Shown here: piece by piece, positions 17,899 through 26,581 of the stretch
Position numbering within the stretch: the first letter of the stretch is position 1
Layout: every line of letters starts with the position of its first letter
Source of the DNA: Treponema sp.
GTDB lineage: Bacteria > Spirochaetota > Spirochaetia > Treponematales > Treponemataceae
Direction of reading: 5' to 3'
DNA: 64,000 nucleotides
Assembly: GCA_016297415.1 (NCBI GenBank)
Contig: JAEDGQ010000001.1
Coordinates: 62,001-126,000 of the forward strand
Notes under the pieces: generated by a model
What the model saw: only the letters and a program-made list of their open reading frames with translations
Told to the model about the DNA's origin: nothing
Databases searched by the model: none
Position numbers and translations under genes: made by a program

Positions 17899-18783
17899 TT
17901 AGTGTTGATTTTTAGACCAGGAAACTTTTTGAATTCCCTGGGAAGCAGATTCTGGAACTGTATTTGACTTTATAAGTGTATGTTTATCACCAGAAAGGGA
18001 AGTTGCTGAAGAAATAGAGAAAATCCATTCGATTGGAGATGCATTTGCAGCGGCTGTAAGGGCTATTTCTCTTGAAAGTTCCGGGTAGAAAGATGCGTTA
18101 GATTTACCGGTTTGTTTTACATGAAGCTTTTGTGTTCCTGAAGAATCTTTTTCCAGGGAAAGGGCAATGTTCATTGTGGCACCGTTTTTATAAATAATAA
18201 AACCTCTTCCACCTCTCAGAATTACGATTTTATCTGCATAAGGTTCTCCGCTCCAGGTTCCGGAAAAGGATTCAAGGGTAAGGTTGATTTTGCCTGGTAT
18301 AAAATCATCTGCATTTTCAGATGGTGTTTCCAGTGCCATTTCTTTAAGAGGATTCAGAAGATTTTCAATTGAAAGTTTAGCATTTACAAGAATCTTGTAA
18401 TAAGAATCAAAACTTGTGTTGTTGGAATAAGTTTTTCCGTCTGAAGGAGTCTTTGCTTTAAAAGTACATTCCCAGATTGTTTCAGATTCGCTTTTTTTGA
18501 TTTGAAGAATTTCTGCGTAGAAAATTACTTTTTGATTTCCGGATCCTGAAGTGTCAGGTAGTGCCGAAAGAACTTTGCTAAGATCAGGTCTTTTATCAGT
18601 AACAGAAAGATTATCAATAGAATTAAGCTGTGTAAAAAAAACATCCTGAGCCATTTTCAGCATACTTGTATCTGCTGATGATGTAACTACACCGTAGTAG
18701 TCTACCTGCAGGGGTACGGCAAAAAGAAAACTGCCCAGAATGAGGAGTAGTGTTGATGTTAGACCTTTGTAAAGTCTTATCAA
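17899..18783 (-). CDS. Secreted protein of unknown function, TTG start
   Basis: 294 residues. The start is a TTG, supported by AAGGA 6 bp upstream and by the signal peptide that begins there (MIRLYKG, Leu-rich core, AVP cleavage site near residue 24). The mature protein starts LQVDYYGVVTSSADTSMLKMAQDVFFTQL, which resembles the opening of secreted proteins that bind or sense envelope components, but no family is recognised. A C-terminal stretch FIISYKNGATMNIALSLE-like suggests beta strands. It lies 25 bp downstream of smpB and is probably transcribed with it. Confidence 0.7.
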   Translation of the reverse strand: MIRLYKGLTSTLLLILGSFLFAVPLQVDYYGVVTSSADTSMLKMAQDVFFTQLNSIDNLSVTDKRPDLSKVLSALPDTSGSGNQKVIFYAEILQIKKSESETIWECTFKAKTPSDGKTYSNNTSFDSYYKILVNAKLSIENLLNPLKEMALETPSENADDFIPGKINLTLESFSGTWSGEPYADKIVILRGGRGFIIYKNGATMNIALSLEKDSSGTQKLHVKQTGKSNASFYPELSREIALTAAANASPIEWIFSISSATSLSGDKHTLIKSNTVPESASQGIQKVSWSKNQH

Positions 18784-18808
18784 ATAAAATCCTTGTTTCA
18801 GATGTTTT

Positions 18809-19270
18809 TTAGAGATGGCTGTTTTTAAATTCCCGGCTCAAATCTCTGTTAACATCTCTTTCCTTAATTGTTTCTCTCTTATCATACTGTTTTTTACCTT
18901 TACAAACACCCAGTGTAATCTTAACAAGGCCCTGCTTAAGGTAAATATCAAGGGGAATAAGAGTGAAACCCTTTTCATCAATTTTTCTCTTCAGTCTTTT
19001 TATTTCTTCTTTATGAACAAGAAGTTTTTTAACCCTGTCAGGGTTGTGGTTAAAAACTGAGGAGTATGAATATTCTGAAATATGAAAATTACGCATCCAC
19101 ACTTCATTATTAATAATTTCGGCAAAAGAATCGGCAAATGAAACATTTCCGTTTTTTACGGATTTAACTTCTGTTCCTTCTAGAACTACGCCGCATTCGT
19201 AATGCTCTTCTACAAAATAATCGAAACGTGCTTTTTTATTTTGAGCAATAATTTTTACATTATCAGACAT
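18809..19270 (-). CDS. smpB: SsrA-binding protein SmpB
   Basis: 153 residues. SmpB binds tmRNA and brings it to stalled ribosomes for trans-translation. The OB-fold begins IIAQNKKARFDYFVEEHYECGVVLEGTEVKSVKNG, the standard SmpB signature, and the basic C-terminal tail (KKQYDKRETIKERDVNRDL) that folds into the mRNA channel is complete. The ATG at 19270 is chosen because the protein then starts at the usual family position; longer in-frame extensions run through the promoter. The tmRNA gene is not in this window. Confidence 0.96.
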   Translation of the reverse strand: MSDNVKIIAQNKKARFDYFVEEHYECGVVLEGTEVKSVKNGNVSFADSFAEIINNEVWMRNFHISEYSYSSVFNHNPDRVKKLLVHKEEIKRLKRKIDEKGFTLIPLDIYLKQGLVKITLGVCKGKKQYDKRETIKERDVNRDLSREFKNSHL

Positions 19271-19277
19271 AAATATA

Positions 19278-19306
19278 ATTATAAGGACTTTAAGTTTACC
19301 TTGCAA
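19278..19306 (-). promoter_or_regulatory. smpB promoter, probably leaderless
   Basis: On the minus strand TTGCAA (19306-19301), 17 bp, then a perfect TATAAT (19283-19278). Only 7 bases separate the -10 from the ATG, so transcription should start at or next to the start codon; no Shine-Dalgarno is present. Confidence 0.55.
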
Positions 19307-19328
19307 CCTCATCAAAATCTGTGGTAAT
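19301..19328 (+). promoter_or_regulatory. Possible lepB promoter sharing the -35 of smpB
   Basis: TTGCAA at 19301-19306 is self-complementary and can serve both directions. On the plus strand a 16-bp spacer leads to GGTAAT (19323-19328), 7 bases before the lepB ATG. The -10 is weak (4 of 6). Confidence 0.35.
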
Positions 19329-19335
19329 GTAAAGT

Positions 19336-20028
19336 ATGTTCCGGGATATTTATGCAATTTCTTATCAGATGCGCCGTGAGTTATATCACCGTATTTTTAC
19401 AGTGTTTTCAGCTGTATTTTCCTGTATTCTTTTTGTAAGCCTTGTCTGTACTTTCTTTATTTTTCCAGTAAACAGTCATTCTTCGGCTATGGCTCCGGAT
19501 ATTCCAGATACAAGTGTTGTTCTGGTTTCGCCGCTTTTAAAATCTCCCGACAGAGGAAGAATTATGCTGGTGCAGCCTGTAAAAGATGAGAAACTTCCAA
19601 AAACTTTACAGTTTGCTAACTTTTTTATTCGTTTTTTTACAGCACAGCAGCTTGAATTTTTTGGTGCTGAAAACAAGATTAAACCATCATTAAAACGGGT
19701 AATTGGTCTTCCTGGTGATAGCGTAAAGATTAAAGATTACATTGTTTATATAAAACCTGCCGGGCAGAAACAGTTTTTGACAGAATTTGAACTTACTAAA
19801 ATAAACTACAATATTACGATTCCCATGACTCCGGACTTTATTGACAGAGGTCTGGGAGCATATGGTGATATGGATGAAATCACTCTTTCTTCAAACCAGT
19901 ACTTTCTTTTAGGTGATGACCGTACTCAGTGTGTTGACTGCCGTATATGGGGACCTCTCACAAAAGATAACTTTTTGGGAAGAGCTCTTTTTATCTATTT
20001 CCCTTTTACAAAAATAAGACATTTTTAA
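19336..20028 (+). CDS. lepB: Signal peptidase I-like protein with altered nucleophile site
   Basis: 230 residues. One membrane anchor (about 20-44) is followed by a signal peptidase I catalytic fold: box B around SSAMAPDIPD (49-58), box D LKRVIGLPGDSVKI with the general-base Lys120, and box E FLLGDDRTQCVDCRIWGP. The enzyme family cleaves signal peptides at the outer face of the inner membrane with a Ser/Lys dyad. Here the residue just before the conserved Met52 is Ala51, where the nucleophile Ser normally sits; Ser49 and Ser50 lie one and two positions earlier. Activity is therefore doubtful, or the serine has shifted. Followed closely by hemW. Confidence 0.8.
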   Translation: MFRDIYAISYQMRRELYHRIFTVFSAVFSCILFVSLVCTFFIFPVNSHSSAMAPDIPDTSVVLVSPLLKSPDRGRIMLVQPVKDEKLPKTLQFANFFIRFFTAQQLEFFGAENKIKPSLKRVIGLPGDSVKIKDYIVYIKPAGQKQFLTEFELTKINYNITIPMTPDFIDRGLGAYGDMDEITLSSNQYFLLGDDRTQCVDCRIWGPLTKDNFLGRALFIYFPFTKIRHF

Positions 20029-20035
20029 CTTTTTG

Positions 20036-21226
20036 ATGGAAACTTCTCTCTATATTCATATTCCTTTCTGCAGCAAAAAGTGTGATTACTGTGATTTTTA
20101 CAGTGTTCCGCTTCTGGAAAATTCCTGTGTAGTTCCAGATGAAAAATATGTTGATGCAGTCCTTAATGAAGTAAAATTTTACGTGAATTATTATGGAATT
20201 ACCAGATGGAATACAATCTATACAGGTGGTGGAACTCCAAGTCAATTAAAGCCAGAACTACTTTTTAAGCTGATTAATGGTGTTAAAAATGCTGTTAAAA
20301 ATCAGTCTTGTTCTGAAATCACTGTAGAAATGAATCCTGATGATGTAACTGAAGAACTTCTCCTGGCAGCTGAGAGTAGTGGAGTTACAAGAATTTCACT
20401 TGGAATCCAGGCTCTTGATGATAAGCCATTAAATCTCATTCATCGGCGCTGCACAAAAGATCAGGTAATTAAAACCCTTAATCTTATTAATGAAAAATGG
20501 CGGGGAAGATTATCTGTGGATTTTATGGCAGGGCTTCCAGGTCACACATATAAATCTTTTGAAAATCAGTTTGAACTGATAAATAGTTTTCATATTGATC
20601 ATATTTCCCTTTATACATTGACACTTGAAGAAAACACTCCTCTTTACAGAAATATAAAATCAGGAAAATTAAAGTATTCCCCAGATAAAGCAGACAGAAT
20701 GTGGATTCTTGGAAGAAATATTCTGGAAAAGAAAGGTTTCAGACAGTACGAAGTCAGCAATTTTTCAATACCAGGATATGAAAGTGCTCATAATACCGTT
20801 TACTGGAATTTAGAAAACTACATTGGTGCGGGATGTGGTGCCAGCGGTTCAGTATATAATCTGCGGTCAGGAATAAGGTGGACAAATACAAAAGACATTA
20901 AAAAATATGAGGAATTCTGGAAAAATTGGGAAAATTCTTTTGAAAGTGTCTACAAATTCAGACAGAATGAAGTTCTTTCTAAAGAAGATCAGGAATTTGA
21001 GTTTATTATGATGGGATTCCGTAAGCTTAACGGGATTTCAAAAAAAGCCTATGAAGAAAGATTTTCCTTGAATCTGGATGAAAGACTTGGAATAAAAAAC
21101 GGCCTGTTCAAGGATTGGACAGACCGCGGATTAACAAAAGTAATAAAAGAAAAAAATGATATCCGGTATTCTCTCAACAGAAGGGGAATACTTATGCTTA
21201 ATTTGTTTTTGGAATCTTTATTATAA
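20036..21226 (+). CDS. hemW: HemW-type radical SAM protein
   Basis: About 396 residues. The radical SAM cluster motif is C12-x3-C16-x2-C19 followed by D-F, the HemW form rather than the C-x-C form of coproporphyrinogen dehydrogenase HemN. The glycine-rich TGGGTPS segment and a full HemW C-terminal domain follow. HemW binds heme and is thought to act as a heme chaperone, so annotation as coproporphyrinogen oxidase would be misleading. ATG at 20036 is preferred over the adjoining TTG. The 3' end overlaps the convergent histidine kinase gene by 29 bp. Confidence 0.88.
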   Translation: METSLYIHIPFCSKKCDYCDFYSVPLLENSCVVPDEKYVDAVLNEVKFYVNYYGITRWNTIYTGGGTPSQLKPELLFKLINGVKNAVKNQSCSEITVEMNPDDVTEELLLAAESSGVTRISLGIQALDDKPLNLIHRRCTKDQVIKTLNLINEKWRGRLSVDFMAGLPGHTYKSFENQFELINSFHIDHISLYTLTLEENTPLYRNIKSGKLKYSPDKADRMWILGRNILEKKGFRQYEVSNFSIPGYESAHNTVYWNLENYIGAGCGASGSVYNLRSGIRWTNTKDIKKYEEFWKNWENSFESVYKFRQNEVLSKEDQEFEFIMMGFRKLNGISKKAYEERFSLNLDERLGIKNGLFKDWTDRGLTKVIKEKNDIRYSLNRRGILMLNLFLESLL

Positions 21227-22241
21227 AAGCTGTTCCAACACCTTTTTGGGATTCTACGTCAATTTTCCAGCCGTGGATATCAATAATGTTTTTAACAACG
21301 GAAAGACCGATTCCATAACCGGCTTCCCGGCGGCTGCTGGAAGCTCTGTAGAACATGTCAAAAATATACTGCTGGTCTTTTTTTTCCATACCGATTCCGC
21401 TGTCTTCAATTTTTACAATAATTTCTGAGTCAGTTTCTTCGGCTGTCAGGTTGATCTCATCTCCTTCATTTGTATAACGAAGGGCATTTGAATAAAGGTT
21501 TTCAAGAGCACGCTGTACCAGCTCCGAATCATATGGTAGCGAAATGTCTTTTGAAATGTTAATAGAGCCTTTTACATTCCTTTTGAAAATAGTACCGGTA
21601 CCTACAGAACTGTTTATAAAACTTGAAAGCATTGGTTCAATAGGCTGGTTTACAAGGTTTTTCTTCCATGTCTGACTGTTCAGTTTTACATAATTAATAA
21701 GAGTATTAATCATATTTTCCAGCTGCTCAGATTTAGAAAGCATAATCTGTACTGTTTTCTGAATTTCTTCTGGATCTGTAATAACGCCGTCAGCTATAGC
21801 TTCAGAATAACCTTTGATTACTGCAACTGGTGTTCTAAGGTCATGGCTTATGCCCATAATAAGTTTATTTCTTCTTTCTTCATTTTCCCGAAGAGTAAGG
21901 CGCATTTTTTCGAGATTTACAATAAGATCTGTTATTTCGTTGGCTCCACGATTGCTTTTTCGTCTTTCAAGAGAATCATTAACTTCTCCATCAGCAAGTT
22001 TTTTTGTGGAATTTTGAAGGAATTTTATGGATTTCTGAATAGTTTTAGATAAGTGAAGTGTAAAAAGAATAATAAGAAGTTCAAAAATGAAAGTAATGAT
22101 ACCAATAATTATAAACTGTGAAGCATTACTGATTCCTGATTCATCGGCAATATAGTCTACTACCGGAATAATAAGAACTGCGTTAAAAGGAATCAGCACA
22201 GCTCCTGCAAGGAAGAGCTGCAGCTGTTTCTTAATCCTCAT
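21198..22241 (-). CDS. Sensor histidine kinase of a two-component pair
   Basis: 347 residues. Two transmembrane helices (about 8-28 and 42-64) enclose a very short external loop of ~15 residues, so the kinase may sense membrane state or an inner-membrane partner rather than a soluble ligand. A HAMP domain (62-115) precedes the HisKA helix with the phosphoacceptor in MGISHDLRTP (His133) and a complete HATPase domain (N box ENLYSNALRYT, G1 IEDSGIGM, G2 GYGIGLSVV). Its start codon directly follows the stop of the response regulator, with no gap. Signal unknown. Confidence 0.92.
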   Translation of the reverse strand: MRIKKQLQLFLAGAVLIPFNAVLIIPVVDYIADESGISNASQFIIIGIITFIFELLIILFTLHLSKTIQKSIKFLQNSTKKLADGEVNDSLERRKSNRGANEITDLIVNLEKMRLTLRENEERRNKLIMGISHDLRTPVAVIKGYSEAIADGVITDPEEIQKTVQIMLSKSEQLENMINTLINYVKLNSQTWKKNLVNQPIEPMLSSFINSSVGTGTIFKRNVKGSINISKDISLPYDSELVQRALENLYSNALRYTNEGDEINLTAEETDSEIIVKIEDSGIGMEKKDQQYIFDMFYRASSSRREAGYGIGLSVVKNIIDIHGWKIDVESQKGVGTAFIIKIPKTN

Positions 22242-22937
22242 TTAGTTTTCGCCTTTTTCGAATTTATAACCCATACCGAATACTGTTTTAATGTATTTTG
22301 GTGCTGAAGGATCATCTTCAATCTTTTTGCGAAGTCTCTGTACATAAACTGCAACTGCAGTAATGTCGCCAAACTGAGCTTTCCATACTTCATTATAAAT
22401 TTTTTCTGGCCCCAGTGTTTCACCTTCATGTGAAATAAGGAATTCAAGTACTTCGTATTCTTTTGTTGAAAGAGGAATTTTTTCAGGACCTTTTTTAAGT
22501 ACACAGCTGTTCAAAAGAACTGTGTATGGACCAAATTCATAAGATGCTTCTGCTGCGGCTGTAACTTTTGCCTGGCGTCTGATAATTGCTTCAACTCTGG
22601 CTACCAGAACTTTTGGTGAATATGGTTTTGTAACAAATTCATCAGCACCGCCGTCCAGACCTTTAATAATGTCTTCATCAGCATCACGGGCAGAAACGAT
22701 GATAACTGGGAGAGAAGGGCTGTAATCTTTTCTGAATTTTGTAAGAAATTCAAAACCGCTCATACCTGGCAGGTTAAGGTCAAGAATAATAAGATCAGGC
22801 ATCTGTCTGTCGATTGCAGTTAAAGCTTCTTCTGCAGTTGCAACTGCTTCAACTGTCATGCCTGATTTTTTGAGATACATAGCTGCAAGATCGGCCATTT
22901 CTGGAACGTCTTCGATAATAAGAATCTTTGAATTCAT
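22242..22937 (-). CDS. OmpR-family response regulator
   Basis: 231 residues. Receiver domain 1-120 with acidic pocket Glu9/Asp10, phosphoacceptor Asp53 in LIILDLNLPG, and Lys104 in FVTKPYSP. A linker leads to a winged-helix DNA-binding domain (about 135-228) with the recognition region VAVYVQRLRKKIEDDP. It is cotranscribed with the kinase and comes first, with an AAGGA ribosome binding site. Regulated genes are unknown; the divergent flagellar operon shares the 202-bp intergenic gap, so autoregulation and control of motility are both possible. Confidence 0.93.
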   Translation of the reverse strand: MNSKILIIEDVPEMADLAAMYLKKSGMTVEAVATAEEALTAIDRQMPDLIILDLNLPGMSGFEFLTKFRKDYSPSLPVIIVSARDADEDIIKGLDGGADEFVTKPYSPKVLVARVEAIIRRQAKVTAAAEASYEFGPYTVLLNSCVLKKGPEKIPLSTKEYEVLEFLISHEGETLGPEKIYNEVWKAQFGDITAVAVYVQRLRKKIEDDPSAPKYIKTVFGMGYKFEKGEN

Positions 22938-23139
22938 AATTTTTCCTTAAAATATATATAAAATTATTCCACCAATTTTAAAAAATTACAAGTTTTTTTA
23001 TAACATGTTGTTAAATTAAAAAAATTATCATAATATAATATAGAAAATTAATTATGAAAATTAATTGAAAAAGTCTTTGTCAGAGGGAATTTCTTCCTTT
23101 TCTACTTGACGATATTTCGATTAGAATAGAAAATAAAAT
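22938..23139. promoter_or_regulatory. Divergent control region of response regulator and flagellar operon
   Basis: 202 bp, very AT-rich. Toward the flagellar operon the best sigma-70 fit is TTAAAT (23011-23016), 17 bp, then a perfect TATAAT (23034-23039). A second possibility, TTGACG at 23106-23111 with TAGAAA at 23128-23133, would put the start at the flbD ATG. No good sigma-28 site is seen. flbD has no Shine-Dalgarno. Two short near-repeats AATTAATTATGAAAATTAATTG at 23045-23067 form an imperfect palindrome that could be an operator. Confidence 0.4.
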
Positions 23140-23337
23140 ATGATTGCAGTTACTCGTCTGGATGGAAAGAAATACTGGATTAATCCCCATATGATAGAAA
23201 GTATGGAACAGACACCTGATCTTACTATTACATTTCTTTCCGGCAAAAAGGTTGTTGTAAAAGATGACCCGGATACTTTGATTAAGAATATTATTTCTTA
23301 CAGACAGCAGCTGCAGGTTACTAAACAGGAATTATAA
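23140..23337 (+). CDS. flbD: Flagellar protein FlbD
   Basis: 65 residues, the typical small FlbD of spirochetes and Firmicutes: MIAVTRLDGKKYWINPHMIESMEQTPDLTITFLSGK-type sequence with a central strand-loop-strand fold. It is always found between the hook genes and motA, but its role is not established. Here it is the first gene of the operon; the hook genes flgD and flgE, which precede it in T. pallidum, are not upstream. Confidence 0.93.
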   Translation: MIAVTRLDGKKYWINPHMIESMEQTPDLTITFLSGKKVVVKDDPDTLIKNIISYRQQLQVTKQEL

Positions 23338-23375
23338 ATCTAAAAAAGCTCGGTGGGGTTTAGGAGGAAGCTTTT

Positions 23376-24158
23376 ATGGATATTGCGTCAATCATCGCTG
23401 TTGTTGGTGGTGCTGCCGTAATCGTACTTGGTGTTATTACATCAGGTGGATCTATGGGTGGTATTATCGACGTTCCATCTCTTTTCGTAACAATCGGTGG
23501 TTCTTACTTCTCTCTCTTTTTTGTTGCTCCTTTAAAGCAGGCTCTTGGTCTTTTCAAAATCATGGGCCGCGTTTTCAAAACTTATAATTATGTAGAAAAA
23601 AATCAGATTCAGAATATGGTTGCTCTTTCTGAAAAGGCCAGACGTGAAGGTATTCTTGCCCTTGAAGAAGGACTTGAAGATCTTGATGACCAGTTTATGA
23701 AAAACGGTTTAAGAATGGTTGTCGATGGTACTGACGGTAATGTAATCCGTTCAATCATGGAAAATGAAATGTCACAGATGGAAGCAAGACATATGAGCTG
23801 GATTAATATCGTTAACCAGTGGGCAGGTTTTGGTCCTGGTTTTGGTATGATGGGTACTGTAATTGGTCTTATTGGTATGCTTCGTAACCTGGAAGATAAA
23901 TCTTCCCTGGGTCCTAACATGGCCGTTGCCCTCATTACTACACTTTATGGTTCTATGCTTGCCAACTGGCTCATTGGACCTATGGCTCAGAAACTCCTTG
24001 CACAGAATGCCCAGGAAATTACTTCCAGAGAAATGATACTTGAAGGTGTTCTTTCAATTCAGGCTGGTGATAACCCTCGTATTCTTGCAATGAAGCTTCT
24101 TACTTATCTTGATCCAAAAACAAGAAAAATTATCGAAGCTGACGTTCTTAAAGATTAG
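23376..24158 (+). CDS. motA: Flagellar stator protein MotA
   Basis: 260 residues with four transmembrane segments. The two key prolines are Pro154 in GFGPGFGMMGT and Pro202 in LIGPMAQK. The cytoplasmic loop carries the conserved charged pair region EKARREGILALEEGLEDL (86-103) that contacts FliG. MotA and MotB form the ion channel that drives rotation; in spirochetes the stators sit in a high-torque periplasmic-flagellum motor. A strong AGGAGG ribosome binding site precedes the ATG. Confidence 0.97.
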   Translation: MDIASIIAVVGGAAVIVLGVITSGGSMGGIIDVPSLFVTIGGSYFSLFFVAPLKQALGLFKIMGRVFKTYNYVEKNQIQNMVALSEKARREGILALEEGLEDLDDQFMKNGLRMVVDGTDGNVIRSIMENEMSQMEARHMSWINIVNQWAGFGPGFGMMGTVIGLIGMLRNLEDKSSLGPNMAVALITTLYGSMLANWLIGPMAQKLLAQNAQEITSREMILEGVLSIQAGDNPRILAMKLLTYLDPKTRKIIEADVLKD

Positions 24159-24176
24159 GATTTATTGGAATAAATA

Positions 24177-24914
24177 ATGGCTAAGGAAAAAAAAGAACCT
24201 GAAAAACCGTCAACCGCCTGGCAGGGTACTTATGGTGATATGATCACCCTTATGCTCTGCTTTTTCGTTATGTTGTACGATCCTTCAGAAGTAGACACTA
24301 CAATGCTTGCTCAGATTCAGTCCTCAATCGTTATACAGCAGGATTCTATTGAAAGTCCTGTTACAACAGGAGGTATGTCTCTTACAGCGGGACGTCTTGC
24401 TGACCTTGGTAATACCATTAATTCACTTCCATCAGTAGAAAAGGGAAAATCCCTTGGTCTTGCAAAAAAGAAAGCGGTTTCATTATTTGCACCAGAAAGA
24501 AAATCAGCAAAAATTACAGTAACTTCCGATGAAAGAGGAATTGTAATTTCACTTGCTTCAGATAATTTTTTTGAAGAAGGAAGTGCTGATTTAGATATAG
24601 AAGAAACAAGAGAAATTCTGCTTAAGTTGTCCAAGTTTTTTCAGGAACCTGAAATTAAAAACAGAAGATTCCGGATCGAAGGACATACGGACAGTACTCC
24701 TGTTTCCAATGAAAAATTCCCTTCAAACTGGGAACTTTCAGCAGCTCGTGCTGTAAATACACTTCATTATCTTTCAGATTTTGGAGTTGATGAAAAAAGA
24801 TTTTCTGTTGCCGGCTATGCTGATACACGTCCTGTTTTTTCTAACGATTCAAGAGAGGGACAGGCTTACAACCGCAGGGTTGATATTTTAATTCTTGATG
24901 ATGGACATTTTTAA
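24177..24914 (+). CDS. motB: Flagellar stator protein MotB
   Basis: 245 residues. A single transmembrane helix contains the ion-carrying aspartate Asp21 ([15 protein letters not shown]). The C-terminal OmpA-like domain (about 125-240) has the peptidoglycan-binding motif [11 protein letters not shown] and [13 protein letters not shown]. It anchors the stator to peptidoglycan. Lies 18 bp after motA. The coupling ion cannot be told from this sequence alone. Confidence 0.97.
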   Translation: MAKEKKEPEKPSTAWQGTYGDMITLMLCFFVMLYDPSEVDTTMLAQIQSSIVIQQDSIESPVTTGGMSLTAGRLADLGNTINSLPSVEKGKSLGLAKKKAVSLFAPERKSAKITVTSDERGIVISLASDNFFEEGSADLDIEETREILLKLSKFFQEPEIKNRRFRIEGHTDSTPVSNEKFPSNWELSAARAVNTLHYLSDFGVDEKRFSVAGYADTRPVFSNDSREGQAYNRRVDILILDDGHF

Positions 24915-24963
24915 TGATAATGTTATTAAAATTGTTCACCGATAATTAATACAGGAGTATTTT

Positions 24964-25518
24964 ATGGCAGATAATGACGACATGGACCTTAATGATGACA
25001 CAGGAAGTGAAGCTCTTTCTTCTTCCGGTAAAAGTAAAGGTCTTGGTGGAATGCTTCCTGGAATGCTGAAATGGATTGCATTCGGTGTTGGAGCTTTAAT
25101 TTTAATCATTGTTTCAGTATTTGTATGCTTTAAATTATTTGGTAAAAATACATCTTCTGCTGACCCTATTACTTATCAGGAAGAATATACTGCTAATAGA
25201 GAAATTCTTGACTGGTATAGTTCTCTTGGTACCATCAGAACTAAAACAAGTGATGTAAATCCTTCATCTGTAATTGTTGATGTGGTTCTTGGATACAAAA
25301 AAGACGACAAAGCAACATCTACAGAAATTACACAGAGAACTGTTGAATTAAAGGACTTTTTAAGACGTTACTTCACACAGAAATCTTCAGAAGAATTAAA
25401 GCCTCAGAATGAAGAAGGTATTCGTATTGAAATTCGTAATGCCATCAATGATGAAATTCTGAGCAGCTCAAAGATTAAAGATGTACGTTTTATGACACTG
25501 GATGTTATCCAGCAGTAA
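24964..25518 (+). CDS. fliL: Flagellar basal body-associated protein FliL
   Basis: 184 residues: acidic cytoplasmic N-terminus, one transmembrane helix (about 36-60), then a periplasmic stomatin-like FliL domain with the C-terminal DVRFMTLDVIQQ-type ending. FliL rings surround and stabilise the stator. GGAG 6 bp upstream of the ATG. Confidence 0.93.
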   Translation: MADNDDMDLNDDTGSEALSSSGKSKGLGGMLPGMLKWIAFGVGALILIIVSVFVCFKLFGKNTSSADPITYQEEYTANREILDWYSSLGTIRTKTSDVNPSSVIVDVVLGYKKDDKATSTEITQRTVELKDFLRRYFTQKSSEELKPQNEEGIRIEIRNAINDEILSSSKIKDVRFMTLDVIQQ

Positions 25519-25546
25519 TTAAACGGAATTATAAGGTGGAATAGAC

Positions 25547-26581
25547 ATGAACGAAGTTCTGTCACAAGATGAAATTGACCAGCTCTTACAGGCAATCAGT
25601 TCTGGCGATACAGAAACTGATGATTTTAAGCCGGTTAGTGATACTCGCAAAATTAAAATTTATGATTTTAAACGTCCGGATAAATTCTCTAAAGAACAGA
25701 TCCGTACAGTTTCAATCATGCATGAAACTTTTGCCCGTCTCACAACTACATCTTTGTCTGCACAGCTTCGTTCTCTCGTTCATGTTCACGTAGCATCAGT
25801 AGATCAGCTTACATATGAAGAATTTATCCGTTCTATTCCAACTCCTACAACTCTGGCTGTAATTAATATGGACCCTCTTAAAGGTAATGCTGTTCTTGAA
25901 ATTGACCCTGCAATTACATTCAGTATTATTGACCGTCTGTTTGGTGGTACTGGACAGGGAGCAAAAGTCAGCCGTGATTTAACAGATATCGAAGCTTCCG
26001 TAATGGAAGGAATTATTGTTCGTATTCTTGCCAATATGCGTGAAGCATGGACTCAGGTAATCGACCTCCGTCCTCGTCTTGGACAGATTGAAACTAATCC
26101 TCAGTTTGCCCAGATTGTACCTCCAACAGAAATGGTTGTACTTGTAACACTGGAAACAAAAGTAGGTGAAGAAGAAGGTATGATGAACTTCTGTATTCCA
26201 TACCTCACAATCGAACCTATTATTTCAAAACTTTCTTCACAGTTCTGGTTCTCTTCTGTACGTCGTTCATCGACAACACAGTACCTTGCAACTTTGAAGG
26301 AAAAACTTTCTGACGTAGATATGGATGTTGTTGCTGAAATCGGCACAATTAATCTTCCTATCCGTGATGTTCTTGCTCTTCGCCAGGGTGATGTAGTTCG
26401 CCTTTCAAGTGTAAGAGTGGGAGATCCTTTAACCTTAAGTGTTGGTAACAAGAAAAAATTCTTGTGCCAGCCTGGTGTAGTTGGAAAGAAAATGGCTGTT
26501 CAGGTAATCAGCAAACTTGATCAGCAGGAAAATGAAGACTTAGAACAATTATCCGTAGAAGGAGATGAATCTTATGAGTGA
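25547..26581 (+). CDS. fliM: Flagellar motor switch protein FliM
   Basis: 344 residues. The N-terminal CheY-P docking peptide VLSQDEIDQLLQAI is at residues 4-17, followed by the CheC-like middle domain that binds FliG and a C-terminal SpoA domain (about 260-330) that joins FliN/FliY. FliM forms the C-ring and switches rotation direction. The 3' end overlaps fliY by 8 bp. Confidence 0.97.
   Translation: MNEVLSQDEIDQLLQAISSGDTETDDFKPVSDTRKIKIYDFKRPDKFSKEQIRTVSIMHETFARLTTTSLSAQLRSLVHVHVASVDQLTYEEFIRSIPTPTTLAVINMDPLKGNAVLEIDPAITFSIIDRLFGGTGQGAKVSRDLTDIEASVMEGIIVRILANMREAWTQVIDLRPRLGQIETNPQFAQIVPPTEMVVLVTLETKVGEEEGMMNFCIPYLTIEPIISKLSSQFWFSSVRRSSTTQYLATLKEKLSDVDMDVVAEIGTINLPIRDVLALRQGDVVRLSSVRVGDPLTLSVGNKKKFLCQPGVVGKKMAVQVISKLDQQENEDLEQLSVEGDESYE

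Noticed and set aside
20033..20035. TTG as start codon of hemW
   Set aside because: The adjoining ATG at 20036 gives the family N-terminus and is the more likely start.
23108..23115. GACGATAT upstream of flbD as a sigma-28 -10
   Set aside because: Only 6 of 8 matches and no TAAA at the right distance.
24938..24945. ACCGATAA between motB and fliL as a sigma-28 -10
   Set aside because: The only TAAA is 7 bp upstream instead of about 15, so no usable promoter geometry.
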